Source: Casuarina equisetifolia
Taxonomy: Eukaryota; Streptophyta; Magnoliopsida; Fagales; Casuarinaceae
DNA: 64,000 nt
Assembly (NCBI GenBank): GCA_028551475.1
Contig: CM052354.1
Location: forward strand, 21,723,258-21,787,257
Reading direction: 5' to 3'
A program made the translations under genes and the position numbers. Below the pieces are notes generated by a model, which did not search any database, was not told the DNA's origin, and saw nothing but the letters and a program-made list of their open reading frames with translations. Position 1 is the first letter of the stretch; every line of letters begins with the position of its first letter. Positions 41,856 to 54,697 of this stretch are shown here, in pieces.

Positions 41856-42029
41856 ATGATGGTTATGGAGATGCGGGCGCCTGTCAGAGAACCGAAAATT
41901 CGATTGAAGATCTTATTGACACCTTTTCGTCTATGTTGCTGCAGTGGAGCCAATTTCGGTGATAATGACCACACTGAAAATGCGAAAATCGAAAAGAAGA
42001 AACGGGTGAAGCGTTGGCGTGAAAAATGA
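41856..42029 (+). CDS. small basic ORF, unrecognised
   Basis: 57 codons from ATG ATG to TGA, with Lys/Arg-rich ends (EKKKRVKRWREK) and a Cys cluster (RLCCCSG). The G+C is higher than in the neighbourhood, and the region to 42320 stays GC-richer. A splice-acceptor-like CTGTAG lies just upstream. It could be an exon, a relic or chance. No family recognised. Confidence 0.2.
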   Translation: MMVMEMRAPVREPKIRLKILLTPFRLCCCSGANFGDNDHTENAKIEKKKRVKRWREK

Positions 42030-42706
42030 AAAGGAAGCGAGCATGTTGTGCTGCGGTTTTCAATTTCCGTCTGCGTTGTTGAACTTTGCTACCAAGGGGT
42101 ATTTCTCTCGGCTCCTTTACATTACGCTTTCCTTTTTCTCATCATTTTCTCCTCTGGCGGACACCATGATTTTCGTTTTTTTGTACAACGTGAAGACCAA
42201 AACTGGTACGTGAAAGACATGGTGTTCCTTCGTTTGGTTTGCTTTGGGTCAGAAACCCGACTAATAAGAGTCCCTAGGGTTTCTTTACGTTCGGAAGTAT
42301 CTGCCACTCAGAGTTGAGGAGGGGGGAAAAAAGAAGTCCAAATTGCTCATTGTTGAAATTATTTACGGTCAATTCACTTGGTGGTTTTTTCCTCTACATT
42401 AGAGAGTCTTTCATATAAATTGTAGTCTCTTGTTGCTAAGCTTTATTTGAATTATTCGCTGCGCTTTTTATTTATTAGATTGTCGTTCGTAAACAACTTC
42501 GATACATCAAATACGTTTTGCATCTAGAATTATAACAAAACCCAAACTGTTACAGCGGACCTTATGGGTTAAGACCCAAATCTCCATTACAAAACTTATT
42601 CTCCCCCGTAAATCTAGAAATTAAAGAAAGAAGACGGGGACTGTTCTAGACCAGATGACTGATGCTTTCTCAAATGGCATGAACCTTTTGGTGGAACTTC
42701 CAGATG
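42030..42706. other. 3' flank of RLK E
   Basis: GC-richer to about 42320, with 'aaaccctag' on the minus strand (a common 5'-UTR phrase), then AT-rich. No supported gene. Confidence 0.4.
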
Positions 42707-45700
42707 TTAGTGACCTTGCGTTGAAGCCGTTACATCATTACCAGAAAGGATTTCTAGCCTGTTCATATTAACTGGGATCGCCTCTTCCATGCGTCTTATT
42801 TTCGAGGAAGCAGGTTCCTTGGGGTAAGGTATAGGTATATTTTCATTGTTAAGCATGGTGACAACCTCAGACATTTCTGGTCTATCTTCTGCACTTTCTT
42901 GAACGCAAAGGAGAGCTATATGTACAAATCTTAGTACTGAATGCATGGAGGATATGTCATTGAGCATTGGATCCACCAACCTCGATCCTCTATCACTTGT
43001 CCATAATTTCCATGCCTTAAAATCAGAAAAAGATAATAACTTCTTGTCAGTTTAATTTTTTGAACAAATAAGTATAGCTTAAATTTTTCTAAAGTTTTTT
43101 AACTTAAAAACATGTTTAATATGTATTATTTTCGTTCCCAAAATTACTACTTATTTTTAGTTCAACAACAATGAATGCACATTCTTTCAATTTCTTGTCA
43201 TTATGAATTCTAGGTAATTATTTTAAATATCTACAACAAAAAATGCAAATAACATACTCACATATCCAGTAAGTAGAATAGAGTTGGTGTGATAAAAACC
43301 AATACATTTCTTGCCACTCACAATCTCTAGCATCAAAATCCCAAAGCTAAAAACATCAGATTTGATTGAAAAAACTCCTTCGGAAATATATTCAGGAGCC
43401 ATATAACCACTGCACACCATCATCAAGCAAAACAAATATTAGCATGTCTTATGCATATGTCCAAGCACATGGATATTATGGATTTGTTTTAAGGTTCAAA
43501 AGTTCTCTACAATCTACTTACTCAGTGCCCACGATCCTATTTGTATTTGCTTGTAACTCATTTCCTTCAAATACTTTTGCTGTTCCAAAGTCAGATATTT
43601 TGGGATTCATAGCAACATCCAATAAGATATTACTTGCTTTCAAATCTCTATGAATAATCACAAACCCAGAATATTTATGAAGATAAGTCAATCCTTGAGC
43701 GATCCCTTCAATAATTTGGACACGAGTCTTCCAATCTAATATTTAACCATTTTTTGGGTCTATTTTGCACACACATAAGAATATTTATGATTAGTAGACA
43801 ATATATAAAGAAAATAAAATCAAACACTTAAAAAATGAGAAATAGTAATCAATTAAGAAATTACAAACCAAAGAGGACACAATCCAAGCTTTTATTGGGC
43901 ATATGCTCATAAATTAGAATATTTTCATCTTGTTCAATGCAACAACCCAAAAGCTTGATAACATTCTTGTGTTGGAGCTTGGCTAGGAGCACTGCTTCAT
44001 TTTTTAGCTCCTCCCAACCTTGTCTAGATGTTCTTGAAAGCCTTTTTACAGCCACCTCATCTCCTGATAGTAATCCTCCCTAAATTTTTAATTTTTAGGA
44101 ACACAAAAGCAAAAGGTGAAACCTATGTAGATAAAAATCTCATTATAGATAATAAAGAGTAAATCTATTAAATTCAAAAGCTAGCAGTCCATTTCAAGAA
44201 GCAAGAACAGGATGCGAAAATAAGATTAATTTTCATATGCTTAGCGAGAAAAAAAAAAGATTAATTATCATCTGACCCGTCTATGATATTATAATGGATA
44301 ATTAGCTAGCATGCACTAACCAATATACACCATACAAAACTTTGCTTCTGAAACCTCACCACGGTAGAAGTTTACGGGAACCTTACCTTGTAAACAGGTC
44401 CAAAGCCACCCTCTCCAAGCTTGTTTTCAGCTGAGAAATTAACAGTTGCAGCGGAAACACTCTCAAAACTGAATAATGGCATTTGCACTCCTCTTTTTCT
44501 ACCATTTCCTTGCTCCAAATCATTGGCGTTTAGGGCCGTAGCCAAATCTAATAACCGCAAATCTTCTCCTGAATGGTGAACAACAAACATTTAAGGATAG
44601 AAATTTAGTTTGTTAATATAACATTCTTAATGATTCTTTACTCACCCTTCCTTCTTTGGCTTCTCCATCCATGGTAAAAAATAAAAGGCCCCATCGTACA
44701 GAACCCCACAATGTAAGCCGCCGGAATGACAATTCCCAGGAGGAGAACCTTCGAGTCCTTTCGATTTGTGGAGTTCGTTTCTGAAAAAAGAAACAAGATA
44801 AACAGACAATTTGGTCGTTCTGCAACGCATTATATATTGATAGATAAACCGGCAATGCCTAGAGGTGTCTTTTCAAAAGTTCAATCGGAAAATAAATTAG
44901 TTCATGGAAAAAGACGCAAGAACGGCAATAATAGTCGCAAACAGCTAACAAGTTTTATTCTTTCTAACCTTTGGTGAAATCCGGAGGAGCAAGTTTTAGA
45001 TAGAAATCAGTTTGGTTTGTCTCATCTGCCGAGATTTGTTTGAGATTTGAAAGACGGCCATCCCATAGTAGACAGCGATGCTCTTGGTCATAAGCGTAAC
45101 CAGTGCAAGAGCAGATGTTGAAGCAAGCTGATTTGCACTCCGAAGCATTGTCAACTAACGGCGTTGGATGGTCAGGCAAATGTACCTTATGAACGCGAAG
45201 AAACCAATGTTTCCTGAAATTACCAATATCCTGGCACTGCAAATTAGTTTGTCTCTCACATCCAGCGATTCCTCGTTTGAATCCTGGCAAACAGTGGCAC
45301 GTAGAACCTGCAGTTTCATTGCAGATACTGAAAACACCGCAGACAGCATTAGCCCTACACTTAGACAAGTAATTCGTGTTCCACCACTGATCGCCTTGGT
45401 TCCAGGTCCACAGCGCAAGGTTCCCCGACATATCCAACACCACTTTTAGGATTACATTACTGTAGTTTTCACGCCATGCAATGTATTGCCCTTCGACTAC
45501 GAATAGAGCAGCTAGATCACCAGCGAGTGGGCTGCTCCAGTACGGTCGCGACCCCTCTGTCAGGATTAGTTCTTTCCGAGAACCCACATGCAGCGAGAAA
45601 GGACCAGGAGTGAATTCTTTATGACTTTTGCATGATGCCAATGACCATCCGGTGTTAGCGTCTTGAAGCTTCATTCCGGGCATCAGAGTATCAGTAGGAT

Positions 45701-46139
45701 AGTCGAAGCTTTGCCACAAAACATCCAACGCACTGTTTGTCAGTACAAGGTTACCCGTATCCAATAGCCTGGCATAGGTATCGTTACCAGCTGAAGTGTT
45801 ACTTAGCACGTGCAACGACTTGCCATCGGATATTACAAGATTGCGATCCTGGTTGAAGGTAAGAACAGCGGAGGGATCTTGGAACGGATGTTCCCTGTTC
45901 GCAACCCAAACTATATTGTTGTGAAAAATATCCATGGAGATAACCAGGTAATACCTTCTCTTGTGATCGCGAGGAGCGAAACCGAGTACGAACCTTCCGT
46001 TGGCCGACGAAATGAACTCAGACGTGTTTAGCGATTGGCCTGGTCGGATATTATCAATGGCGTTAGCATTGGTGAACTGCAAACAGAGGCAGATTAAGAG
46101 AGGCAGGAGAGCGAGAAGAGGGAAGACTCTGCAGCTCAT
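42707..46139 (-). pseudogene. RLK E: G-type lectin S-receptor-like kinase with a nonsense codon in the kinase
   Basis: Seven exons: 44969-46139, 44646-44780, 44387-44568, 43869-44079, 43522-43759, 43262-43409 and 42707-43015. All splice sites and phases are intact, 798 codons including the stop. Exon 1 has signal peptide, lectin (WVANREHPF, LWQSFDYPTDTLMPG), Cys-rich and PAN (SACFNICSCTGYAYD) domains. It is the most typical lectin of the cluster and the most diverged from A and C. Exon 2 gives a clear membrane helix. The kinase keeps [15 protein letters not shown] and a DFG region. Codon 572, near the start of exon 5, is TAA (43743-43745), between the N-lobe and the catalytic loop. The exon is still 238 nt like its paralogs, so this is a point nonsense mutation or a sequencing error, not an indel. 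If real, it yields a membrane-anchored receptor of 571 aa with no catalytic lobe. Confidence 0.82.
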
Positions 46140-46914
46140 CTTTCTGCAACTCGCAGATTGCTAATTAAGAAATTCTAGTGCCTGTTTAGGTTGTAGGTTT
46201 GAACAGCCAGCGTGAGCTTTGATGTACTTATAGCCGTCGACAAGACCGTGGCTTCTGCGTCTTCTCGTCGACATTTCCTTTGGTACAAGTGGTAAGGTGT
46301 TGGTCCCACCTTGAATTCAACGCGCGGCTTTTATTACTATAATGAGACGTGAATCATTTGTAGTAAAAAAGAAAAATGAGTTTATACTCGCTTTTCATCC
46401 AGTATTAATGGTTGTGAAGTGGGAACTCGAGAAAGTAAACGACACTCGAACCTTAAACAATCAATCGTTGTCAATAAATCATTTGTACCGAAGCATCTTC
46501 CTTTGGTAAGACTCTTCTTATCAGAACCTGGACATAAAAGTCTAGCCATAATTTGTACAGAAGCGGAGAACTCCAGTTTCTAGAATAGTAAAATATTTTG
46601 TGTAGAAAGCTGCGTCAAAACTTCGGCGTGTTTCCTGCCGGCAGATAGTCCGGATGGTATCTAAAGATGCATATTATAATGAAAAGCGAACTAATGGTCT
46701 TCCATTAGGATTTAAATGTATACTTTCCGACAGATGTCTTTGAAACGCAAACTAAGAAAGCTAGTTGTCTGCTAATTCCCACGCGTTAACAGGTACGCCA
46801 ATCAAAATGTATGGCGTATTCGTGCCTTCCTATTAGTAGGGATTTTATCTATACTTCGCACGGCTTTAGTTGGTTCTCACAAATTAAGATTACATTCTTG
46901 TTTTGATAGATTCA
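46140..46914. other. RLK E promoter region
   Basis: Lacks the upstream module found near the other RLK copies, in line with E being the oldest branch. 'gtacttatagcc' near 46224 (minus strand GGCTATAAGTAC) is a plausible TATA element about 85 bases before the start codon. No gene seen. Confidence 0.5.
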
Positions 46915-47461
46915 TGTTGAGAATAAGTTACAATTGCAAGTAACAGAAAATACTGTCAAATTATTAGAGGTTGGTAATTTTATAAATTTGGAGAGAAAAT
47001 TAGTAAAGTTAGATTGGTCATTCATGTGTGAAAGTAAGGGGAAATATATCAATTAATTATCATACTTATGTTGTGGGTAGTTAGTTGGTTTTCCTAACTA
47101 TTGTTGTGAGGGTGGCAGCCAGTGCTCTATATTGTTAGGGCACCTACTAGAGGGTGTTATTTTGTGTTGTCACCATTAGCTAAGAAAGAGACCAATACTT
47201 AGGTACTGCAAATGTAGCTTGATGAAGGAGTTGCTATGAGTGTTGAGAATAGCCGTATAAGAGCTATGTGCAAGTTTTGTAATAACACTTTTGTATTCTC
47301 TTGGAAAACTTAATAAAACAAGAAGAGGCTAGTAGCTATGCTAATGTTGGGGGATATAAGCTATTATGTTGATTTGAACTACCTTAAATCTTTTGTCCTT
47401 TGTATATTTATAACTTCATCTATACATTTGTATATTTGTGTGATGGGTCGTTTCTACAACA
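46915..47461 (+). repeat. probable 5' LTR of the ancient Copia
   Basis: 547 bp bounded by TGTTGAG and CTACAACA (inverted TGTTG/CAACA ends), ending two bases before the primer-binding site. The left boundary is inferred from the terminal motif only. Confidence 0.5.
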
Positions 47462-48236
47462 ATTGGTATTAGAGCTTTGGTTTAAAGCTTAGAAGCATCA
47501 CACATGTAAGGTCAAGCTAGATTGGCACTAAATAAGAGATAGTTGTTCTTCTCCTTAGTGGTTTTTATTCTAAAAGTCTAATTTTTCATGTGAAAACTTG
47601 ATTGACCTTTGAGTGGGTTTCGTTTGGGTTGGATATTTGGTTTCCAAAACCTTTTTTCACTTGCATACAACAAAAAATGAGTGTTTTGTGAAATTAAGGC
47701 CAGATATGAAATCTTAACTACTTGATCTACACTTTGATGGTGTTTGTGTCATCAAAAGTTGTCTAAAGTGGCCGAGGGCAGCCGATGGAAGGATCCATAT
47801 TGAGATGAGAGCAAATAGTACTAGGCCGAGGGATAACTCGGTCGAATTAGGCTCAAGGTTTGTCTCGATGACAGACCAAGCAACAAGAAGTCAAGCTATG
47901 GAGGCCCAAACCCAATACCTTTAAGAGACAAGCCCAAAAAATGGGTTGAACAAAATAGCAAACATATGCTTTTTTCCAAGCCTAGTAGATCCTAATGGCC
48001 ATGTGAAGCACATGTATAGCTAATAACTCTATTTCTTACCAAAGTTATTCTGATCATTTTAGGTAATATATAATAAGTGTTTTTGTAATTATATTTGTAT
48101 TTAATTATATTTATGTATATTTTATTATTTTATGCAGTAAATTCAAAATAGGTGAAAAAAAAGAGAAATAAACCAAAAGATTGAGAGAAAAGAAAGAAGA
48201 AACAAAAAGAGTAAGTGCAACACATGGAAAAGAAAG

Positions 48237-48262
48237 GCGGAAAAAAAAAAAAAAAAAAAAAA
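48237..48262. repeat. poly(A) tract
   Basis: An A-run followed by GAGAGAGAG inside the ancient Copia region. It may mark the edge of a nested insertion. Confidence 0.7.
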
Positions 48263-51200
48263 GAGAGAGAGAAAGTCGTGCGGGGGGCTTCTATCAAGCA
48301 ATTATCGGGCTATCATTAAATGATTGTCGGATAGAACACAAGGGAGAGAGAGGAGCGATGATCAGCAACCAGCTAGAACACAGATGGTGGGGGACTCGCC
48401 AGAGACTTAGCCACGCGCAACAGCACAGGCCTTAGGAAAAAGCGTGACGGTCATGCGAACGCCGACCTTCCGCCTTTCGTTATCTCCGGCGATGAATCTG
48501 ACCCACCTGTGATTCCGGAGATATTTGGACGTTTTCTGGTGAGCAAGAAGCAGATATGCCCTCCTAGTGTGATTTCTAGCATTTCTAGAGTGGTTTCGCG
48601 GCAGTTTCTGGCGATTTCCGGCGGTTTCCAACGATTTTTGGCAAAGAACGGCAAACGTTGTCAAAGCTTTCTCCGCCAGATCGCACATTTCTGCGACAGA
48701 TTTAGGCAATTTCTTGGTAGATCGACACTCCAAGGACTATGATCTACATTTTTTGGTGGTTTCCATGAAGAATGGTGGTGGCGCATGGTAGTGGTGCATG
48801 ACGGCATGTTTCTGCTTGCTTTCTTCCCCTTTTTCAGCCATCTCCTCTTCCTAATGTGCAGATTTGTCTAAACTTTCTATGAATTGAAAACATTTTGGTG
48901 ACAACTTTGGTGTTTTTAGTTGGAAGAATGTTTTGTTTAAGTTTTTGCATTGTTCTTGGGTTTACAAATACATGTTTTAGTTTATATTATTATAGTTACA
49001 ATGTAACTTAATTATAATGGTATGAATGTATGATTATTATGTGTTTTGTGAGATATTCTCTAAATGTGAAGTTATATGTTACTAAACTTAATGCATTTGA
49101 GTAATTAGCTACCACTTAAATGAGCTGATTTGCAAGTTAGAGACTGACAAGAAATGACATGTAGTTGCTTCTTGTAATGTGTAACCATAAGTTAATACAG
49201 ATAGATATATATCATATGATTTGTATGACTTTAGGTGTAAATTGGAGTATTCACATATCTTAATGCACTTAGTTTATTTAATTTATGGGTAGAAATACAA
49301 CGAGTTAATAAGCTAAGTAGATTTGTTATACTTAACCATAGAATAATGAATAAATTAGGAGATTCTGTCATCACATGAATAGAATTAATCTTGCTAGTAT
49401 AAATAATTGACATTCATACTTAGTAGTTAGGTGAAATCAGACATTCTAACATGTTTGTTTATCAAGTTTAGGTTAAATTTTAGTTGTTTAGTTCATGCTT
49501 TATCCTTTCAGTTGGCTAGATAAACTTTAGAAACTATTCACTATTAGTAATTAGTTAGTTCAATAAGCATCAATTTTTGTGGGACAATACTCATACTTAT
49601 CATTATATTATTTGTTCAACATTTATACTTACATATAAAATTTCACTAAACAATAGTTCCCTAGGCTATCATGAAGAAGTTTACATGTATGCTTTGATTT
49701 ACCACATTTGGTGGCAAAAGAATGCTCACTTGTTAATCTACAAAAGTTTTTAGTCCTAATTGAGTAAAAATTGTGGTAAAAGGAGGTGGCAATTGCCTAG
49801 AAAAGTTAGGTTAGGTAGAGAAAATGCAAATGATGGCAAAAATCCAATCGCTAGTAGTAGATCGTTGCAATTGAAGGGAGGAAATGGTATATTGGCTTAG
49901 TGGAGCTTGGTGTGTGGCAAAGAAACATCAAAATCTATAATGAAGGATGGTGGAGGAAGAAGTGGGTTTTGAATCAAGTCAATTTTGGCTAGTATTTTCT
50001 AGGAAATTTTGGTTAGTCTTTTGACACATTTGAAGTAGTGTTTAATGGTGTTTTGGATTGTGATTTTGAGGCAAAAATTGATGAATTTTGTTATTAGCCT
50101 TTTTGACCTAGTTGTATATATGGTGAATTATAGATTAGTTTAGCATTGAATAAATGACATAGTCAACCATCAAGGATGATGAAGATGAAATTATAATAGC
50201 TTGGTATCCATGTTCTTGGTACTTTTATCTTGATATATTTTGTGCATTGTATGTTACTAATCAAATTTTCACAAAAGAAATGACAAATGTTTTTACTAGA
50301 TTTTATTAGACTTTCTTGCATCAAATTATTCAGTTTTATTATCTACTTTATTAGGTACGTGGGGTCATGCTAGTTACGCATCTAGCCAATGTATAGGACT
50401 CTAATGACAAACTAATATTTCAAGAAATTAATGACTACACTTTTGATTGAGAATGTGAGAAGTGTTCTTTATCTAGTGTCTTCATTTTGTTTGCTAACAG
50501 TGGCATAGAGGAGATAATTCAATCTATTATGCAATTCTTTGGGATCTTTTAGTTATATGTTTAACCATAGGGTTTAAAAGGAAGACTAATATTATAAAAG
50601 GTTATTATATTGTTAGTTAACAATAGTTAAAAAGAAAAAGGATAGAGTTGAGATATCAAAAGCAAAAAAAAAAAGATATGCTCTTGCATTGTTAAAACCC
50701 TAGGATAACAAGATATTTTAGGAATTGTTGTTGTGCTCAAAGTATGGTCATAACTTGGAAAATATTTAGCTCTTTCTAAGAGGTAACAATGTACATGTAT
50801 AGAAAATAAAGATGATTTTTCTTTATTTTGGATTCTACATGTTTAGGCTAGCTAGTTGACACGATTATAGATTGTGTCTTGATTCAAGATGAGTGAACCC
50901 ACAAAGGATTCGAAATGTGTGAAACCTTAAGGCCAATTATTTATTTGATAGTAAAAGATGATAATTATGAGACTACTTATGACATGGATGCTTGAAAATG
51001 TAGTGTTCCTTAAAGGAGAATAAGATAAACCCACAATTGAAGAAAAACTAACATAAAAGGTTACTATATTAGTTGGTGTACTTAAGAGCAGTCAAATTCC
51101 ACAAGATATTTTCCACTATAAGCTAGTAATGGCATAAGTATCTACTATGAGTAGTTGTAGCCAGCTATTAGATGATATACTAGTGTGATATATTCTCTTT

Positions 51201-54160
51201 AGTGATCATGATGACTTCGATATGGGTGATGTTAATCTGTAGTGGTAATTTTGTTTACTACACTAGCTCGTAGAATTTAAAATTAAGAAAACATTTGATG
51301 TGCAAATTTCTATTAGTACTTAGATGGTGATATTAGAAGTTCTACAAATTTATAAGTATAAGATACTTAAAAAATAACATTTATGTTTACTTTTAGGTGA
51401 CTCCTTTATATATGTCATTCATTTCTCAAGCATATGCCATCTCTAGAATTCTTTTGATGTTCAACTTGTCCATTTGCCAAACAAACTTGTTTTGTCTTTC
51501 GAAAGTGTAAGACATTAGTTATGTCACATTTGATCTCATACACATAGACTTATAAGGAGCACATAATAAACCCAATCATGATAGGTCACACTATTTTTTA
51601 ATAATTGTGGATGATTTTTCACTAAAACTTGGAACTATTTTCTATATTTTAAAAATTAAGTTTTTGTTTCCATTCAATATTTTGTATGCACAACTAAAAT
51701 ATAATATGGTACTATAATTAAGCACATTTGCTCTAATAATGACGCAAAGTGTTTTTTCAATTTTCTGCACTTCCTTTCTACCTTCTTTTAATATTATCTA
51801 TAAATGTTCTTGTGAATATACCCCTTAATAAAATGAAGTGGTAAAACTTAAAATATCAATACCTATTAGATGTAGCACAAGCCTTGACATTTCAAGATAA
51901 GATTCCTAGATTTTTTTTAATGTTTTTTTTTTATTATTTTTGGGAAGGAGAGCATTGCATCTTGGCAACAACCTATCTCATTAAATGATTCTCAGGTACA
52001 ATGCTTAGAAATAAATCCCCTTTTTGGGTTAACTCATGACATACTAGAGTCCTTAAATCATTTAAGAGTTTTCAAGTGTAAGTGTTATGTCATTATTTTT
52101 TATGTCCTAATTAGAAGTTCATGCCTAAAGTTATCTCTTGCATCTTCATTGTTTGTCCTCTTTGATAGAAGGGTTATTAAATTTATGATCCTAATAATGG
52201 TAAGATATTTGTCAATTGAAATGTCTTATTTTATGAATGTGAGTTTCCCTTTTCAATGAGTCACCCTTAAGACTCAATTTGTGATAAGTTCTCAAATAAG
52301 CAAACACCCATTTTAGACATCATTCAAACGTGCGATCTACCTCCAATCACACTAGAAGCACCTTTGGATTTAAATAACTAGACCTTATACATGATCATCC
52401 TATGATTATGCCACTTGAATAATCTTTTGACCCACTTCCTAAACAATCTTCTAATCTCTCACTAGGGCCCTTTCTAAAATAGCCACCTCCAACTCCTTAG
52501 AGGTTGTTGACCTACACAACCTTTTATTTGGACTATCAACTACAAATTTTCAACCACTCGACAAGGTTGAACAATTGTTGCCTCATTTTATATCATTTCT
52601 CAATTGACTTTTTCTTCCAAAATTACCAGCACTTCACTACCTCTATTTATATTGTTACCAAACTAAAGACCTATCATCAAGTACTTAAGGATGGCCACTA
52701 GGTTAAGTCTATCGATCAAGAACTAGTAAACCTTAAGGCTAATTACATGTAGTATATTATATTACTTTGACCTAGTTGTAAGGCCATAAGATGCAAGTAG
52801 GTATACAAGATAAAATATCATGTTGATGGTATGATTGAGAGGTATAAAGCAATTTTATTGGCCAAAAGGTATACATAATCAAAGGGGATTAATTTCAAAA
52901 AGACTTATTCACCAATTGCCAAGTTAGTTATAATGAGATTGGTGATGGATTTAGTTAATATTAGACATTGGGAGCTCCACCAATTAGATGTACAAAATAT
53001 TTTCTTACTTGAGAATTTGATAGAGAAAGTTTACATGTAATTGCCTCAAGGTTTTCCTCATTAAAAGGCTAAAGCAAGCTCCAAGATGATAGTATGCAAA
53101 ATTTACAAAGGCTTTCATTGCAATTGGATTTAGTCAATCATGACATAATTATGCCTTGTTAACTAGGTGAATTAGTGACATTTTTATCATTACAAATAAG
53201 ACTTTTGCAATTTCAAAGTTTAAAAGACACTTACATTTATTGCCTAAGGACAATGTAAGTATTTTATTGGAATTAAAATTTGTTCGCTAAAAGGTATATA
53301 TCGTAGTTAGCACAAGTACGCATTAGAGTTGGTTTTAGAGGCCGACCTTACAAGATTGAAGCCAACCATCACTCTTATGAAGCAAAGCATAAAGTTGACA
53401 TTACCATAATGTAATGTGAAAGACCATGAGAAGAAGACAACCCATTCCTTAAGGACTCAGCTTCATATCAAAGAATGATTGGTAGACTACTATATTTGAT
53501 CTACAATAGATCAAATATCAATTTACAGATCAATATCTTAATCAATTCGCGTATGCCTAAAAGTGATCACACAAAGATGCTACCATAAGAGTATTAAGGT
53601 ACATTAGTGGGACTCCTAAAATTGGGCTTTTTCTCTTCTTATCATCTAGATTAATGCTCACAACCATTTGTGGCTTGGACTATGCTACTTGTTTCATGTC
53701 ATCAAGATGTGTGAGTGGTTATTATGTTAAGCTGGGAGATTAACTTGTATAATGGTTGACTAAGAAATAACCAAAAATCTCATGATTTTCAATTGAGTCA
53801 AAATTAAGGCTATAGGATATACAATTTATGAAATCATCTAGCTTCTAGGACTATTTGGAGACCCTAGTGTTATTATACCTTGTCTAATAACATTTATTGC
53901 AATAATGAGGTTGCCATACAAATAGTAGTGAACTCAATATTTTATTAAGAAGCAAAGCAAACCAAGACAAAGTGTCATTTCATATGAGAAAAGCTAAATG
54001 AATGAATTATTAAGACACCTTATGTTAATACACAAGAATAGCTTAAAGATTTATTTACCAAAACTTCATGTAGCCCACAACACCAAAATTTGCTATCGAA
54101 GCTTGGAGTGTTTAATTTATACAAATCTCCAATTTAAGGAAGAGTATTGAAATATATAGT

Positions 54161-54697
54161 ATTTGTGGACCCTTGACAGTCCATTTTATTTTGTATTCAT
54201 TTATGTGCCGAAACCCATTGCACAAGTGAGGCCCGTTTGATCGTTGCACTTAAATTGTAAAGCATTCTTCATTCATTAGCAAGTGTGAATATACAAAATC
54301 ACAAGATATGCGATTTCCAAACGTGTGCAATGCTCTTCATGCGTTTCTCTTTCAATCCGCTGCAATTTCTTCACTTCCTTCGCTTAATAATCACCCCCAG
54401 AGTTGATCCTTCTGTTACGAAATCTAACACGTGGCTTTTGGCGGGGAAGAACTTCGTCATGTTTCAGTCTAGTTGATTTCTAATTGGAAAATAATCTGTC
54501 GCCCTGCAGGAGGACGGATGAGAAACGGGAAACGAAAGCTTGACGAGGTTGCATCCTCTAATAAGATTATGGCGTTATCGAAACTACAAGCATAATTCTC
54601 GAGTCTGTTAACATGATACTGCAGCGTCAAAACCTCTGCAAAAACGTCCTGCAAGATCCATCAGAGTACATGAACCGCGAAGCAAGTAGTCTGCCTA
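54161..54697. other. spacer 3' of NHX
   Basis: Between the Copia relic and the NHX stop codon. It probably contains the NHX 3' UTR (minus strand). The open frames here (54285-54476 plus, 54469-54654 minus) have no recognisable features. Confidence 0.5.

Larger units (their letters stand above)
46915..54160 (+). mobile_element. ancient degenerate Copia retrotransposon
   Basis: A plus-oriented Copia relic. A probable 5' LTR is followed by a primer-binding site TGGTATTAGAGC (47464-47475, initiator tRNA-Met type). The decayed pol then appears in order: integrase (CPFAKQTCF near 51465, TIFLIIVDDFS-like near 51590), a second integrase part (LDVAQALTFQDKIPRF near 51870), RT (RYKAILLAKRYT-like near 52840, QLDVQNIFLLENL near 52985), RNase H scraps (53430-54020) and LLSKLGVFNLYKSPI (54090-54130). 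A polypurine stretch (TTTAAGGAAGAG) lies at 54133-54144. The 3' LTR is missing or truncated, and stops occur every few dozen codons. The 48170-48850 stretch, GC-richer and preceded by an A-run, may be a nested insertion. Confidence 0.75.
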
